Source of the DNA: Campylobacter ureolyticus
GTDB taxonomy: Bacteria; Campylobacterota; Campylobacteria; Campylobacterales; Campylobacteraceae
DNA length: 64,000 nucleotides
Assembly (NCBI RefSeq): GCF_013372225.1
Contig: NZ_CP053832.1
Coordinates: forward strand, 1,736,001-1,800,000
Direction of reading: 5' to 3'
How positions within the stretch are numbered: position 1 is the stretch's first letter; each line of letters starts with the position of its first letter. The position numbers were made by a program, and so were the translations under genes. Under the pieces are notes generated by a model. It worked only from the letters and a program-made list of their open reading frames with translations, was not told the origin of the DNA and ran no database searches. Below, piece after piece: positions 62,717 through 64,000 of the stretch.

Positions 62717-64000
62717 TTAAGCCTCCAAAATCGCCCCATTACTTGCATTGGTAACTAACTTTTGATACTGTCTTAACCAGCGAGAACTTACTTTTTTGCC
62801 CTCATATTTCCACTCTTTGCGACGTTTTGCAATTTCATCGTCGCTTAAACGGACATTTATAGAGTAGCTATCAACATCAATATCTATAATATCGCCATCT
62901 TTTAAAAGTCCTATCATTCCGCCCTCTGCTGCTTCTGGGCTTACATGACCGATTGAAAATCCTCTTGTAGCACCGCTAAATCTACCATCTGTTATAAGTG
63001 CCACATCAGCTCCAAGACCTCGGCCCATTATAAGACTTGTTGGACTTAACATCTCTTGCATTCCAGGACCACCTTTTGGACCTTCATAGCGAATTACCAC
63101 AACATCGCCCTTTTGAACTTTTCCACTTGAAATTCCACTAATTGCTTCATCTTGTGAGTTAAAGCAAATTGCTTTTCCACTAAATTTACGCTCTCCAACA
63201 ATACCAGCTGCTTTTATAACACACCCTTGCTTTGCTAAATTTCCAAATAAAATCGCCAAACCACCTACTTTTGAATAAGGCTTATCAACACTTTTTATGA
63301 TATTATAATCAGCTACTTTATGGTTTTTTACGCGCTCACTCATCATCTCACCAGTTACTGTTAGATTATCAAGATCAAGCATGCCATTATCTCTTTTTGA
63401 AATTTCATTTAATATAGCAATTATTCCTCCAGCTCGTGCAATATCCTGCATATGCACGCTTGGAAGACTAGGAGCTACTTTTGCAATGTGGGCTATATTT
63501 TTACTGATCTCATTTAACTCTTTTATATCAAGCGCACACCCTGCTTCACGGCTAATTGCTAGCATATGCAAAATTGTATTTGAGCTTCCACCCATTGCCA
63601 TATCGCAGACAAAAGCATTTCTAATAGCTTTTTTATTTAAGATATTTTTTATTTTAAATTTATCATCAAGTGCGATTTTACAAATCCTTCTAGCTGCAGC
63701 TCTTGCTAGCTCTTCACGCTCGGGAGTTAGCGCCAAAATTGTGCCATTACCAACCAAAGCTATTCCCATCGCTTCACAAAGTGAATTCATAGAATTTGCT
63801 GTAAACATTCCACTACAGCTTCCACCACCTGGACAGGACTCACACTCAAGCATTTTTAACTTTTTTTCATCGATTTTACCAACCTCATAAGCTCCAACGC
63901 CTTCAAACACACTATTTAAATCAAGCGCTTCCCCACTATCTTTATCAACTCCAGCAGCCATTGGACCGCCACTTATAAACACAGTAGGAACATTTACTCT
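62717..64000 (-). CDS. ilvD: dihydroxy-acid dehydratase (5' end outside window)
   Basis: Fe-S dehydratase of branched-chain amino-acid synthesis. The frame stays open to the window edge, so only the C-terminal 427 or so residues are present and the start lies beyond 64000. Visible motifs are [11 protein letters not shown], the cluster segment [57 protein letters not shown] and [21 protein letters not shown]. The end SNGAILEA is typical. A shared terminator separates it from purF, which is convergent. Confidence 0.95.
   Translation of the reverse strand, partial: RVNVPTVFISGGPMAAGVDKDSGEALDLNSVFEGVGAYEVGKIDEKKLKMLECESCPGGGSCSGMFTANSMNSLCEAMGIALVGNGTILALTPEREELARAAARRICKIALDDKFKIKNILNKKAIRNAFVCDMAMGGSSNTILHMLAISREAGCALDIKELNEISKNIAHIAKVAPSLPSVHMQDIARAGGIIAILNEISKRDNGMLDLDNLTVTGEMMSERVKNHKVADYNIIKSVDKPYSKVGGLAILFGNLAKQGCVIKAAGIVGERKFSGKAICFNSQDEAISGISSGKVQKGDVVVIRYEGPKGGPGMQEMLSPTSLIMGRGLGADVALITDGRFSGATRGFSIGHVSPEAAEGGMIGLLKDGDIIDIDVDSYSINVRLSDDEIAKRRKEWKYEGKKVSSRWLRQYQKLVTNASNGAILEA

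Overview
This window is about 30% G+C, densely packed, and reads as chromosome from a Campylobacter-like member of the Campylobacterota. The grounds are a 14-gene complex I operon whose nuoE and nuoF positions hold small proteins without NADH- or FMN-site motifs, a HugZ-type heme oxygenase, Cys-rich Hcp-type Sel1 proteins, and gene orders (folE-tig-clpP-def ... purN-terC; rsmI-rpmE-rsmE-trmH ... alaC-hom-yraN-trxA-trxB) that I remember from C. jejuni. I do not assign a species. I see no tRNA, rRNA, CRISPR array, integrase or transposase.

Layout. 1-1899 holds nifU and nifS (Fe-S assembly, minus strand), with a dyad upstream of nifS. 2019-2609 is folE. 2744-8703 is a tight plus-strand run: tig, clpP, def, comM, nnrE/D, purN. 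8743-14379 holds terC, a PEB1/CjaA-type amino-acid binding protein, three tandem Hcp-like genes, mscL, a uracil/xanthine permease and a small outer-membrane barrel. 14510-17704 has a compact YrdC-like protein, a LUD-domain protein, an orphan adenine methyltransferase and a membrane O-acyltransferase. 17731-21927 is the most unusual part: a Tat-exported molybdenum reductase and its monohaem cytochrome (minus strand) lie between a 214-bp direct repeat. One repeat copy is the 3' end of tcdA and the other is a stranded tcdA fragment. surE and a lipoprotein gene follow.

23927-37097 is the complete nuoA-N operon, whose last gene overlaps the convergent miaA. 37962-49295 holds a UbiA-type prenyltransferase, a strongly structured 240-bp intergenic region, a small anchored coiled-coil protein, moaA, queE (with an altered radical-SAM cysteine spacing), queD, a ribosome-maturation cluster (rsmE, rpmE, rsmI, trmH/rlmB), a RodZ-like protein, alaC, hom and yraN. 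trxA and trxB follow. 50931-53978 is a second cytochrome/molybdoenzyme pair with the canonical TorA/DorA active-site motif. 54018-60536 is a heme-uptake locus: two divergent TonB-dependent receptors sharing a 16-nt Fur-box-like sequence, then hugZ. dapB, purF and the 3' part of ilvD close the window.

Function as a whole. Complex I probably feeds menaquinone from a donor other than NADH. The two Mo-reductase/cytochrome pairs offer alternative acceptors such as S- or N-oxides, and moaA supplies their cofactor pathway. NifU/NifS serve the many Fe-S proteins, and the receptors with HugZ supply heme iron. The main points for follow-up are the repeat-flanked Mo-enzyme module (all five differences between the repeat copies are synonymous in the tcdA frame), the recently homogenised Hcp array, the structured region at 38939-39177, and the paired Fur-like sites at 56612-56766.
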